Notes under the pieces: generated by a model
The model's input: only the letters and a program-made list of their open reading frames with translations
The model's database searches: none
Told to the model about the DNA's origin: nothing
In this document: in pieces, positions 24,201-33,912 of the stretch
How positions within the stretch are numbered: position 1 is the first letter of the stretch
Layout: every line of letters begins with the position of its first letter
Program-made: the position numbers and the translations under genes
From: Owenia fusiformis
Taxonomy: Eukaryota > Annelida > Polychaeta > Sabellida > Oweniidae
DNA length: 64,000 nucleotides
Reading direction: 5' to 3'
NCBI GenBank assembly: GCA_903813345.2
Contig: CAIIXF020000006.1
Span: 3,102,001 to 3,166,000, forward strand

Positions 24201-27200
24201 ATGATGATGCTTCTCAAATGGAAAAGGATCTCAAACTTTTAGAGCAAACTGCTGAAAGTGGGGGTAGATTCTGGATATTTACTGCCATTAAGATTATGAT
24301 TGAGGCTAGATAAAGACAATGGTTACATCAAATGTTCGACAGTCTTTGAGATTATAATATATATCTGTGTATTTCAGATTGGGATCAGAAATATGATGCG
24401 TATGATATTAATGAGGAACAGAGAGCCCCAAGGCTGAGTAGAGAAGCATCAAAAGATTGCCTCAGGAAAATAAAGGTTGTTATTATCTCATTTTTCTTCT
24501 CAAGTCACCTTTTAAATATAATTATAAAGTACCTATGATTTTCTATTTAAATTAATTGATTGATTTATTCATTTTTGTGTTCAACGATGAAGGTACTTAA
24601 AAGTAAGTGTCTGAAATATCTACATCTGAATAGTTCCGTTCTTATCCTCTGTAAGAGGCATTTAGAAAGACATTGACAGATAACAGTGATAATTAATCAC
24701 TTTCTGAAAAAATTGCATGATTAAAAATAATGGGTCTCACTTGTTGCCTTCCTTTTATTTGGTTCTATATTTTTATACTCAAAACTCTTTAACAAAGAAA
24801 AAGAAAAAATGCCATGGTTTACAGAGATGCGTTTGTTCTAATTAAGTTGGATAAAATCCAACTTAACAATCATATTTTCTCATAACAGGCAGATACCATG
24901 TTGATTGAGTGTGAATGGCTGCTACGAGAAGCATTGTCAGGTGTTCTTAGGATGAGAGATCTCCCAGAAACTGAAAACAGGTAACCAAATGGCACAAGGG
25001 GAAACACAAATGTAAAAATATAATATCACATGGCAATGACATGCCTTTGCAGAATCTATTAATTATCATTATTAATACTGTTTTTTTGCAATCGAATATA
25101 ATTCAGAAATGAGAGAATCTAGGGATTGTGCATTTATACTGATAACCTTGTCAACAATATTGTTGTTGTTTTTTATTAAGGCGTTGGAACGAAAGATTTG
25201 AGTCATTCTTTGCCAGAACTAGTTATGATGGAACCAAAAGGCCACGTTGGACTGAAACCAAAGGTATATATCTACACAAATGTTACATAAGTAAATAATC
25301 AGGTTGAGCTCAGGTATAATGTACTTTGATGTTGTGTATACATTATGATATGATATTCTACTGTTACGTCAATGAAGTTGAACACATTATTACTTAAGTC
25401 ATTGTTATTGTTTAAATGTCTGATAGTTCACGTTTGTTTTTAACCATTTTATTTCATTTCAGATTATCTAAAGCAAGTCGGCCCTATCCTGCATAATGGA
25501 CATGAATTATTAGCTGAATTTGGTAGAAAATCAAGGTAAATGTTGAATTTTACATTTCAACTACTCAAATTATTGAGGACTATATTGTCTCCGATCCAAT
25601 CTAACTACAATCTGATCTAATCTAGATCCTCCATGATTAATTTTATGGATTTAGATACTTGAAAACTGTTATAAGAAACACAATAGCCTTTAAAAACCTA
25701 TCCATTCAACTTTGAATATAACAGATAAGTTGGGAGAATTTTCACTTGTTTTGGACATCATTTTGACCATTGAATTTTTTGTTTCAGCTTTAAGGATCGC
25801 TTTGTTGTTCCTCTGAAAAGGCTTCGAAATATGTGGTCTCAATGGAATCACATACAAGATCCAAATCTGTCCATCTCTGAGCTAAAGATTCTACTTAAAC
25901 AGGTATACATGTAAATCTACAATTTTATGCAATTGTCAATTTTGTTATGTCCCCACCACATAGTGTGGGGCCATATTGTCGGCCTAGGCGCATACATGTA
26001 TGTCTGTCTGTCAGTCCGTCTGTATGTCCGACAGTTTTCTCCAAAACCACTACAGGTAGCATCTTCAAATTTTCAGGGATAACTTATGAGTACATGCAGA
26101 TGTGGTACAGATGTGGTACAGATGTGGTAATATCGTCTCGATGCCTACTTCCTGTCAGCCATTTTGAAGTCAAATGCTAAAATCCTTGTCTGCAAACTTG
26201 AAGAAAAATGGCTTCTCGGTTACTTTTAAAACTGTAACATCTTCTTTAACTCACTTCATTCTACATCTGATTAGGTTTTGGACATGTTGGCTCAGACATG
26301 GCAGCCATTTTGAATGTCTTCAGAAAAGTCAGCGAGCGATAATACTCTGTATCATGTTACAAGCTGTTTTTGAGTTGTACATAATTTTTTAGTTTTTCAA
26401 ATTGTTTCAGGTGCCCTGTATTGTAAGAATACATGCCACTCTTCACAGTATTATGTGATAATTTTGTTCAAAATATCGGCAAAAATTTATCTCTGCTTTT
26501 TTTATTGTCGGACATCTTGGTGTTTTTCTGTTGTGAAATCTTGTCTGTCAAGTTTTGTCTACACATTTCCAGGCAAACCAGTTCACGGATTGATTTCAAA
26601 TTTTCAGGGATGATTCTTTGTATTAGAATCTCGAACTGATTGGCATTCTGGGTAAATGTTAGGGCAGCCATTTTGGATTTGTCCTGTCCTAAAGTCTTGT
26701 CTACGCGTTTTCAGGCAACTTGTTTTATGGATCAATTTCAAATTTTCAGGGATGATTTTATGTATGAGAATCTGGAACTGATTAGATTTTGAGTGTTCTT
26801 CATAAACTTTGAATTGGCCATTTTGGATTTTCCATCCTAAAATCTTGTCTGTAAGTCTTGTCTACACATTTTTAGACGAACCACTTGACAGATCAATTCC
26901 AAGTTTTCAGGGATGATTCATAGTATGAAAATCTGGAACTGATTAGGTTTTGGCTTAAATGTTAAGGTGGCCATTTTGGATTTTCCGTCCTAAAATTGTG
27001 TCTGTAATTCTCTCTTTAACTGATTTGTGTTGGGCACTGAGGATGAACAGTTACAGGATAAACCATTGGTGGGACATGTACACTTTTGTGTCCTATAATT
27101 TGTCTTTGCAGTTTGATTTCAAAATGTACAATATACATATAGTTCCAGTCAAACAGCGTAAGTTATTTTGTTATGTTTTTTGTAAGGAAGGCTGAATAGA

Positions 27201-29375
27201 TTATAGAATAAGGAATCTTACTAATAGACAGATACTTGTAATGTTCTTGATCGAATATTCAGAATTAAGTCAGTGATATCATGTTTGAAATACAGGTACA
27301 AATTCACATTTAAAATGTGTTCATTGTGCCTTGTTATTTTATATGGTTTGTTTTTATGATATTTTATTGCACTTGAAAAGTTGCCATGTTCATGTACCAC
27401 TATTAAATAGTCTATCTAACTGCTCATCAAATTCAGTTCAAATTCTACAGCTGATTAACTGGGCATTCATCTTGAATTTTAAAACACATACATACAAAAG
27501 TTGATATCTGAAACTAATCAATTTTTGGCTGGTATCTTGAATTGTGAGACCACCATTTCTTGTCATCATTGGTCTTAACTATAATTTAATTTTATTATCA
27601 TAAATTAAAATACAATAGATCTACAATATCCAGACCAACAAGATGATATATTACATTTGAATCTAAATACATGTATAATAATTATATATATAATCCAACC
27701 TATAATATAAAGTTTTGAACTGTCATGATTAGGTGGTGTGTGTTTCTGGATTTCTTGGTGAGGTAATTTAATATACATTTAATTTTTAATTGGATCATGT
27801 TATAGTTATTCCTTTACCATGCGGATGTTTTGCTCAAGTCCAATATTAACACAGTGTGTCTTGTTGATCGACACTCGTTCAATTTCAGATGGAAATCCTT
27901 GACATGCCTCGAATGACACACAAGAAAGTTTATCTGAAGAAAATGAAAGAAGAACATTTGAAATGTCTGGAGAAATTGGAGGAGATTCATCATAAAATGG
28001 TTGAGTACAATGAAAATCATAGAGGTAAGATTATTTGTACATGTATATTACAACTTTTCATAAGCTTAGTTCTGATATATCGGGTGTCCCCAAATAAATG
28101 AGGCACTTTTTGAAAAGTATTTTCTTGGCAACCAATGAACCAAATTTTTTGAAAATATGTACAAAGTAGCCCAGGAGTAACGTTAGTAAGGTACAGAAAT
28201 ATGAAAAGATCAGGTAAATGTTATGTGAGTACTAAGAAGTTCAAGATAGCATGTCAAAATATCCTATAAAGGAGCAATGCAATGAGAATTTCATAGCATT
28301 TGTGCCAAAAATGGGAAGCAATTTGACAAGTAATTTCTAAGCAATAGATAAGTCAAATTATTTGAAAACTTTACTTAAGGCACTTTAGGGTATCTTCTGC
28401 TACAACTTGCTAATGATACTCTTAGGCTGCTTTGTACACATTTTAGGTTAATTTGTTGTAACAGTTGCCGAGAAAATACTTGGAAAAAAGTGTCTCATTT
28501 TTTTGGGACTCCCGATATAAGGTGTATTAGATCACTGGGTAAGACCTTTGTTTCCTTTAAACCCGTCATACTCTCTGTTTTGAACATTTTGACCAGAGAT
28601 TCCATATAATTGATATTGCTATTTATTTGCATATTAACAACATCCTTACTAATATACATGTAAGTAAGAAGAGGTAGTTCCTAGAGCTACAAACTAAATC
28701 TTGTTCCAAATTTCAGACATGTACAAAGAGACTGGCGCTGACTACTTCAAGACCCGACTCAGAAACTATGGTATCATCAGAGGCATGCCAAACTCTAGCC
28801 GTCTGCGTAGTTTCAGGACACCTGCTGAACATGACGACTTGCATCCACTCAACAATGACGAGGTGGATGATGCTGATGCTGAAAGTATAATCCAAATTGA
28901 AGAAATATCAGATGATGAGACAGTTTCTGAGGGTGAATCAACCCAAGCTGATGAACCATACATAAACAGTGAGACCAAAACCATGCATGGACAATCTCAA
29001 TCAAGACACACTTCAGGGACACTCAGGAATGTAGATTCAGGTGATGCAAGACAATCCATTGTATCTCTCAATGTAAGTGCTGATTTAGTCCCTCCAAGCT
29101 TATGTGCTGAGATCTTATACATGGTGGATGATGATGGGTCCACAAATACAGGATCAAATATTGCCATAGATAGAGACAAAACATTGAGGAAATCCAAAGA
29201 TCCAAATATGGTTGATGATATTAATGCCTCTGTTGATCAGCTATCGCACTCTCAAAGTGAACCAAATGGGGATGCCAATGAGGAAAACCTGATTGAACAA
29301 GAAGCTGGAGAAGCAGGAAGTAAACAGGCATCTTCCAAAAAGAAGAAGTCAAAAAGGAAGAGAAAAAAACATTAG
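217..29375 (+). CDS. HELZ2-like: HELZ2-like helicase / RNB exoribonuclease, 5' partial, 23 exons in window
   Basis: Exons by reading frame and GT-AG sites: 217-348, 480-994, 1114-1551, 1773-1961, 2696-3410, 3564-3645, 4854-8490, 8715-8806, 9008-9136, 10236-10370, 19409-20199, 20423-20659, 21036-21210, 22338-22505, 23620-23751, 24192-24263, 24378-24475, 24889-24980, 25181-25263, 25463-25535, 25788-25902, 27889-28024, 28717-29375 (stop TAG). Every phase joins, giving 2,964 residues, and the true N-terminus lies upstream. The order helicase - RNB - helicase is diagnostic of HELZ2, in vertebrates an interferon-induced 3'-5' exoribonuclease and nuclear-receptor coactivator. The whole frame is open and both Walker A motifs are intact, so it looks functional. 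The tail is acidic, then lysine-rich (ends KKKKSKRKRKKH), a likely nuclear localisation or RNA-binding segment. Least certain: the start of exon 24192-24263, where the stronger upstream AG at 24177 leads to a stop, and the weak donor at 24476. No role in this organism can be read from sequence. Confidence 0.9.
1962..2695 (+). other. Intron of HELZ2-like gene, no recognised feature
   Basis: A 734-bp intron between the Walker A exon and the motif II exon. AT-rich. Related sequences around 2110 and 2445 (attggttgg-like, with a 'gagtct(a/c)aacca' element near 2155 and 2425) hint at an old inverted or duplicated repeat, but I cannot delimit an element. Confidence 0.5.
3697..4783 (+). repeat. Intronic hairpin-headed repeat element with ~110-bp tandem core
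   Basis: Lies in intron 3646-4853. It opens with a short hairpin (TATGTCACC ... GGGTGACATA, 3697-3721), then carries about eight diverged copies of a ~110-bp unit around the core ATCTACAAGTTATCAGAAG, and closes near GGTGGTGACATTTTGTCATG. The terminal GTCACC and GGTGAC are in inverted orientation. Elements with a hairpin and a central tandem array are known in bivalves (for example pearl/Helentron-associated elements); assignment to that group is inference. Short open frames across it are artefacts of the repeat. Confidence 0.7.
3813..4248 (+). repeat. Perfect 218-bp tandem duplication within the tandem core
   Basis: Bases 3813-4030 and 4031-4248 read identically by eye, both starting GACTGACTTCAATTG. 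The unit is itself a dimer of the ~110-bp repeat. Perfect identity next to strongly diverged neighbours means a very recent duplication or an assembly effect. Confidence 0.85.
6098..7205 (+). other. RNB (RNase II/R-type) exoribonuclease domain within exon 7
   Basis: The domain begins with TFTIDPADANERDDAIS and continues through GIHISDVSDVIPIGS, MLPQYITEGCSLEEGEDRD and, near the end, MTSPIRRYLDIVSQRML. These are the acidic metal site, the IHISDV block, the MLP block and the conserved SPIRRY segment of RNB nucleases, which degrade RNA 3' to 5'. By comparison with E. coli RNase II (Asp201, 207, 209, 210), the acidic residues here are D1110, E1116, D1118 and D1119 in window numbering, so one metal-binding Asp is Glu. 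The domain sits in a single uninterrupted 3,637-nt exon, in contrast to the finely split second helicase. A downstream stretch (8350-8400) is strongly acidic. Confidence 0.87.
9188..9369 (+). mobile_element. 182-bp MITE, copy 1 (TACAGTAAAACCTGT ends)
   Basis: Begins TACAGTAAAACCTGTC and ends ACACAAGTTTTACTGTA, which are near-perfect inverted repeats with TA at both borders. The interior repeats the phrase CTAGTGAACACC. A second copy of identical length lies at 59335-59516. The ends resemble pogo/Tigger-like Tc1-mariner MITEs. Located in the intron that splits the Walker A motif of helicase 2. Confidence 0.85.
9499..9652 (+). mobile_element. Fragment of hAT-like repeat (GGATCCGGCAGTG end)
   Basis: GGGCC-rich segment ending CTGGATCCGGCAGTG, the reverse complement of the CAGTGGC-type terminus of the element at 61168-61896, with the same 'aaaatgggcctttt' interior style. 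The other terminus is not clear, so this is probably a truncated copy. Confidence 0.5.
10520..11130 (-). pseudogene. 5'-truncated, frameshifted LINE reverse-transcriptase 3' end
   Basis: On the minus strand, an open frame covering 11130 to about 10690 encodes the typical end of a non-LTR retrotransposon ORF2: a segment with RLPQCKVIMKMISGTYRICN, then CLLCNLNVTEDVQHFLLLC, a C-X2-C-X9-H-X4-C knuckle. The continuation (LFSELYKLGVNNFCEF) is in another frame, so a frameshift lies near 10680-10700. No polymerase core is present. The fragment lies antisense in the 9-kb intron of the HELZ2-like gene. Clade not assigned. Confidence 0.75.
11633..14221 (+). repeat. ~90-bp tandem satellite, left arm segment 1
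   Basis: Roughly 29 units. Each carries GCATTTTCAAAAAGCTTTAC (with a HindIII-type AAGCTT), ATTGGCCATATTCCTTTACA and TTCTTGGACTTAGATTATTT. Unit heads fall into at least four recurring variants (…GAAATTTTATGGCATGCA, …GAACTTTTATAGCATGCA, …GAACTTTTTATGCAGGCA, …ATAACTTTCAAGGCATGTA), suggesting higher-order organisation. Open frames along it (MHFQKALHWPFSFTFLDL-like) are by-products of the period being read through and are not genes. Confidence 0.95.
13299..13343. repeat. 31-bp palindromic insertion with 7-bp flanking duplication
   Basis: Within one satellite unit, CTTGGAC is duplicated (13299-13305 and 13337-13343) around a 31-bp insert that starts CTGAGACTATTA and ends TAATTAGTCTCAG, a near-perfect hairpin. 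Other units read CTTGGACTTAG without interruption. Confidence 0.8.
14222..15839. mobile_element. 1,618-bp TIR element with ACCGACAATTGTCGGT palindromes, nested in satellite
   Basis: Interrupts one satellite unit and is flanked by the 9-bp direct duplication TTTTCAAAA (14213-14221 and 15840-15848). Its first and last 40 bp are inverted repeats with about 8 mismatches, sharing CG-A--GGCT--AG and ending in the 16-bp palindrome. The exact palindrome occurs at 14237-14252, 15712-15727 and 15809-15824, with variants near 14286, 14337, 15668 and 15761. The interior holds an imperfect ~150-bp direct repeat (14565-14715 and 15240-15430) and a tRNA-like segment. No transposase frame seen. A 9-bp duplication suggests Mutator-like or Foldback-type integration; that is inference. 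Confidence 0.75.
15557..15632 (-). other. Degenerate tRNA-like sequence inside the nested element
   Basis: Minus strand shows an A-box-like GGTAGCCTAGTGGTTAGG and a B-box-like GAGTTCGAATCC with suitable spacing. The acceptor and T stems do not pair properly, so it is a tRNA-derived relic (SINE head) and not a functional tRNA. Confidence 0.45.
15840..16780 (+). repeat. ~90-bp tandem satellite, left arm segment 2
   Basis: About ten further units in the same orientation, continuing after the nested insertion. Same core GCATTTTCAAAAAGCTTTAC. One unit near 16538 has a short internal duplication (AGATTATTTCATAGATTATT). Confidence 0.93.
16781..17559. other. Spacer between the inverted satellite arms
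   Basis: Non-repetitive, somewhat richer in CpG than the arms. No open frame resembling a transposase; a 65-residue minus-strand frame (17028-17225) is unrecognised. This is the loop of the foldback structure. Confidence 0.6.
17560..19245 (-). repeat. ~90-bp tandem satellite, right arm (inverted)
   Basis: About 19 units, reverse complement of the left arm: each shows GTAAAGCTTTTTGAAAATGC and CTAAGTCCAAGAATGTAAAG. The same head variants occur as in the left arm. Contains a short (TA)n run near 18031. Confidence 0.95.
21211..22337 (+). other. Intron of HELZ2-like gene with a cluster of ACGTCA motifs
   Basis: Between the exons carrying SQ and GGEWEYV of motif V. The stretch 21280-21640 is richer in CpG than its surroundings and contains several ACGTCA/TGACGTCA sites and CACGTG-like words (near 21409, 21458, 21508, 21570, 21585). 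It could be a degenerate mobile element or an intronic enhancer; the sequence alone cannot decide. Confidence 0.35.
23565..23594 (+). other. Possible 30-nt cassette microexon (speculative)
   Basis: Flanked by AG at 23563-23564 and GT at 23595-23596. It is 30 nt long, keeps phase 1 on both sides and has no stop, so including it would add GTLSCFWKAH between the conserved IIIG and NADLL of motif VI. Family sequence reads directly IIIGN, so the default transcript should skip it. It may be chance. Confidence 0.2.
25945..27010 (+). repeat. Intronic hairpin-headed repeat with ~150-bp tandem core
   Basis: In intron 25903-27888. Starts with CCCCACCACATAGTGTGGGG, an imperfect palindrome, then GCCATATTGTCGG. 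Three ~150-bp units follow (about 26560, 26697 and 26862), each with TTTCAAATTTTCAGGGATGA, a GAACTGATT block and CAGCCATTTTGGAT-like sequence. A more diverged unit is near 26030. Architecture parallels the element at 3697-4783: hairpin, CATATTGT, tandem core. Confidence 0.7.
28076..28519. mobile_element. ~440-bp TIR element (TATCGGGTGTCCCC ends) in last intron
   Basis: Left end ATATCGGGTGTCCCCAAATA and right end TTTTTTTGGGACTCCCGATA form inverted repeats of about 30 bp bordered by TA. The inner sides (GAGGCACTTTTTGAAAAGTA and GAAAAAAGTGTCTCA-like) also pair. A Tc1/mariner-type MITE is the best guess. A related end lies near 31026 (TATCGGGTGTCTCATATTTT). Confidence 0.75.
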
Positions 29376-29602
29376 ACTTCTTAAATACATAGGTACAATC
29401 ACAATATTCATCTAGAATGGATTGATATTGTTAGGCTAATGAGACAGGCGAGACAAAAACAATGGCAATCATAATAATTAGAACACTACTGTAGTTAGTC
29501 TTTATCAAGTGCCTGGTTTATTTTTGACTTTAGCCGATCTGAAGAATGCACTAAGAATTTTCACTAAAATCTTCAGAAAAAGAAATATCTGACAGTATAT
29601 AT
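29376..29602 (+). other. 3' flank of the HELZ2-like gene
   Basis: Downstream of the TAG stop at 29373-29375. No AATAAA appears before the transposon that follows; candidates lie near 29989 (inside it), 30739 and 31713, so the 3' UTR may run through the transposon or an unorthodox signal is used. Confidence 0.4.
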
Positions 29603-30524
29603 TACAGGGTGTTCAAAAAAAAACGCAACCCAAGGAAATCGCTATATCTTGGAAAATACTCATCCAATTATGTTCATATTTTCAGGAAAGAAAGAGGAGA
29701 CTGTGTATGTATAGCCCCTGTTGTTAGTTAGTTGTAAAACATGATGTCTTGGACACTTGGTCAAAAGACAGTTGTACTAGCAAAATACGAAAAACGTGAA
29801 TGGAAAATCACAATATCTTGGAAAATATTAATTCAATTAAGTTTATTTTTTCAGGAAAAGAAAGAAGAGACTGTGTATGTATAGCTCCTGTTGTCAGTAA
29901 GTTGTAAAACATGATGCCTTGGACACCTACTCAAATGACAGTTGTTCTAGGAAAACATGAAAACGCAGTCAGAGGTGACTGCCACAGCAATAAAACCAAA
30001 TGACTTTCTAACCATGGTGTTTTGGCACTTCAGATTTGGCACAAATTATCCTCATTCAATGTGTGGTGAATTTGTGGAGTTTCATCAAAATCACTCCAGG
30101 GACTTTACAGTCATGGTCAAAATGCCTTCTTAAGTCTCCCTGAACCAGGGCGTTTGACTGTGATTTGAAACCATTTCAACCATGACTGTAAAGTCCCTGA
30201 AGTGATTTTGATTTCACTTTACAGATTTACCATACAGTGAATGAAGATGATTTGTGCCAAATTTGAAGAGCCAAAACACTATGGTAAGAAAGTTATTTAA
30301 TTTTTTTGAGGTTGCAGTCACCCTTGACTGCGTTTTTCGTATTTTCCTAGTGCAACTGTCTTTTGAGCAGGTGTCCAAGGCATCATGTTTTACAACTAAC
30401 CATTTACAGGAGCTATGCATGCACAGTCTCTTCTTTATTTCCTAAAAATTTGAACATAATTGAACCAGTATTTTTCAAGATATAGCGATTTCTTTGGGTT
30501 GCGTTTTTTTTTGAACACCCTGTA
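29603..30524. mobile_element. 922-bp full-length inverted-repeat MITE (TACAGGGTGTTC ends)
   Basis: Starts TACAGGGTGTTCAAAAAAAA and ends TTTTTTTTTGAACACCCTGT followed by A. The whole element is an imperfect palindrome centred near 30,150: outer 200 bp pair (ATCGCTATATCTTGGAAAAT, CATGATG-CTTGGACAC) and so do inner segments (AATCACTCCAGGGACTTTAC and its complement near 30,190). TA duplications at the borders and CAGGGTGTTC ends suit Tc1/mariner-derived MITEs. A short relative is at 61231-61506. Confidence 0.85.
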
Positions 30525-31324
30525 TTTCAATTATTATTATACAGACTGTCAAGGAGTTTGATCATGGCCTTAACATTTCCATGTCATTGTAATTGACGCA
30601 TACAGAATTATATATACAAGAAATATTGTTCATCTTATTTATCCATTAAGTGTTATATATGTACAGGTTGAAAAAATACTTATGTGTACGCTGCTGGGAA
30701 GCATGGCTTCAATGGATGTTAAATGAAATATTCACAATGAATAAATATGATATCCAAAAAATCATGGTATATTCTCCACATTTTTTACCATAATGATACA
30801 CTATTTTTAAAATGTAACAATGAAAAATCACACTGTTGAAAAAAGCTGAAAAATGTACATACTTTTTGTTCAAAAAACAGTATGAATTCTATTATTTTGT
30901 AAATGCTATACTTGTATATATAAATGTGCCATTCTGAGTTAAATGCTTTTGAATATATATGTTTAGAATTAAAATATCAATGCTCTTTTTATTTATCATG
31001 CTTATTTTTTACACAAATGTATATATCGGGTGTCTCATATTTTGGGACAATATAAAGTAAGAGCCTGTAAGGTTCGGCCATCTTGGAGACAATATGTAAA
31101 TATATTTGTCTATGATGTAAAACAGGAACATATGAAAAAAATGTTTAAAAGATGTAAATATATCTCATATTGACAAAAATGTGCCTAGTAAATGAAAAAT
31201 GTACAATCTTTCAAAAGGTTTCATGTTTAAGAATAAAATAAAAGTGTACATTATATACAATAAGATTATATTTAGTCATGGTTTTATTAATATAATATTC
31301 AGACTGATTCACAACCTTGAGAAA

Positions 31325-31415
31325 ATTAGCTGATTAATTGATTTGATTGGATGATCAATTGACTGATTTGATTGGTTGATCAATTGATTGATTTGATTGG
31401 TTGATTGATTGAGGT
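31325..31415. repeat. Low-complexity TTGATTGA-type repeat
   Basis: Irregular repeats of TTGATTGG / TTGATTGA / ATCAATTG. Simple-sequence expansion, no further function apparent. Confidence 0.8.
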
Positions 31416-31466
31416 TTACTGACTTGAGGCTGAGAATAAGACTGTAGAAATGACTGTATATTTTTA

Positions 31467-31557
31467 TACTGTAAAACCTGTCTAAAAATGTTTCAACATT
31501 GAGAGAGCTTCAGAGAGGTAGTTGTTTGATTTTACTGCATATACAGGTTTTATTGTA
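31467..31557. mobile_element. Short MITE-like element with TACTGTAAAACCTG ends
   Basis: TACTGTAAAACCTGTCT at the left and ACAGGTTTTATTGTA at the right are inverted repeats similar to those of the 182-bp MITE family, but the interior is different and only about 60 bp. Confidence 0.5.
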
Positions 31558-32474
31558 TATATGACAGGAATCATGTACAATAACCCGTATTGTGAGTGAT
31601 ATTTTATTTATTTTAATGAGATTGTTGTAGACTGAATTGTAATGTAAATAGTCATGTTATTATCCTGTTATATGTTATGTTATTATCATGTATTACTATA
31701 TAAATCAATACAGAATAAAATGCCATCAGCTCCTCTCCTTGCTCCGGTTCTTAGCAATGCCAAAGGTTCTAGTATAAATGCTGTCTAATGCAGCCATACA
31801 CTAGCAAATGGTGTGAATGGGACAGCTATGGTGTAAATGGGACATTTTAGCTTTACTAATTAACACACAGTCCCAGTCCCAGTGCAAACTTAATAAACTT
31901 ACAGAGGTTTGAAACCTTACTGTTTTGTACATATTCTTGTATGTCATATTATTATGTACATGTACTGTATAAATGTATTGTACCATTATTTATATACTTA
32001 TTTTAGCCATTTTATAGTGCAAATGCAAATGTAGATCAATCAGGCTAGGAAAATGTAAATGTATCCACTACAGGGCGACAAGAAATTATTTTTCACAGTA
32101 CATATTCTGTATAGAGAGATTATTAATATTCATATATAGCTCAAACTATTTCTTTATATTTAGTACTCAATAAAATATGAACCTGTTAATTTGAGGGATA
32201 TGCTTATATTTGACATCCTGTATATTTTCCTTAATTACATATTGTTGTGCACAATCATTTTGACACCACAGTAGTTGGAACAAAGGTCACATATTCTATG
32301 TTCTGTTTTGAAAATACAAGTATTTTACAGATTTGTACAGTACTTCAAATTTTGAAGATTGAATGTTTTACTTGAAGGCTACTGTAGAATGTCAAGGATC
32401 TGATATATTTATAATTACTAGTCCAAACAAAAAGAAACAATTTTATGTTTTTTATTTCATGGATGTGCTGCTAC

Positions 32475-32653
32475 TTAAAGGGGCAGCAAAGACTGGAATG
32501 TAAAATGTTGCAAGCAATCTTTTTTCAAGTCACACCAATGTTTGCCTTACAATACCAGTTTTATTTTTGAAAAATCTTTATTTTCTGAAATATCTGAAGT
32601 ATTTGAATAAGATGCAGACACTAACTTGCCCCTAGTTTTTGCTGCTCCTTTAA
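32475..32653. mobile_element. ~180-bp TIR element (TTAAAGGGGCAGCAAAGACT)
   Basis: Left end TTAAAGGGGCAGCAAAGACT; right end, reverse-complemented, TTAAAGGAGCAGCAAAAACT. Inverted repeats of about 25 bp. A solitary end lies at 33959 (TTAAAGGGGCAACAAAGACT). The superfamily is not certain; TTAA-like borders would fit piggyBac-type MITEs. Confidence 0.7.
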
Positions 32654-33577
32654 AATCTTAACTTGAAATGGAATATCTTAAATATTGTTTTGTGATATAA
32701 TTATTTTCATGTTTATGCATGTTTACAAACATACACTTGCCAATGAAAACCAGTGAATTTTTATTTAAACTGCTTTCAATAATATGAACAAATATAAATT
32801 TATATCCAAGTATTTACTACAAGTAAGTAATCATGCTTATTAGTATTATATATTGTAGGTTTATTATATTGTGCCATGTATTTTAAATTAAAAACTATTG
32901 TAGTCTGATATTATTAAGTTTGATAAAGTCTGACTTATTTTTGCCTCAAATAAGCTTGGCATTTTTAACACAGAAAGATCAAGGCATTATTCCATTGCAT
33001 ACATGTTATGAAATGGTTAAGAAGCCTTTAAGTATTTATTCATTTACATGTAGACGTGATTTAACACAAGAAGTTTTGTTGAAATATTTTTTGATTTATT
33101 CATTTTACATTAATTTAATGAATGGTGTTAAAGCATTCTTACAAATACAATGTTTATTTATGAAGTTTTGACATCAAAATAAATATTTTTAAAAAATTGA
33201 CAATAAATAGGAGATTGTTGAATAAAATGCACCCAGTGTGTTTTCTTATTTCTTATACTCCTACTAAGGGGTTAACAACAGAAACTTTTGAAAGAATTTT
33301 TAAATTCATTGCTGTGACAGTTTTGTTAAAAGGTTGCAATATCCATGGTTACAACAACTGATTTACAAATTCTTAACTTTAAAAGTTTTCTGTGACCCCA
33401 ATTGAGTTTGTGCTGACAGTGCTTTGGTTTTAGGGGCATCATTAAAAAACAGAAAAAATACATTGAGCAGTTGATTCAATATTTTCAACTTCAATCACAG
33501 CATTATAATCAGGCCTATTGAATTCAGTTTTTACATTTTTCACAGAGCTAAATTGCAGGTGTAGTGATCGCATATTC

Positions 33578-33912
33578 ACACATAGCTAGGCAAGGTATGT
33601 CCTATTCCAGCCAATCTGGGGACACTATTTCACATAACTGCATTCCATTATATAACCAATAATGAAATAATAAGGTCACTAGTTAATCAGTGGTCTCTTC
33701 AGTTTGAAAAAATTGATAACTTGACCCTTGCAAAAGGTTTCATTGAAAATATGTTATTTCAGTGATTTCCTATCTTTTTGGATGATTTCAAACTATTTTG
33801 CAAAGTGTGAAAATAATTTAAGCCAAGACTCAATGCATCTTGTGCAAGTTTTGGAAAGCAACGCCTTCAAAGAATGGTCATTCTACTTTGCACTGAGTCC
33901 AGGGCTTAAATC
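33578..33912. repeat. Dispersed ~330-bp repeat, copy 1
   Basis: Colinear with 60655-60979: shared blocks CACATAGC..AAGGT, CATTATATAACCAATAA, GACCCTTGCAAAAGGTTTCA, TTTGCAA-GTGTGAAAA, and a common end GAGTCCAGGGCTTAAAT. Diverged, non-coding. No clear terminal inverted repeats. Confidence 0.75.
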
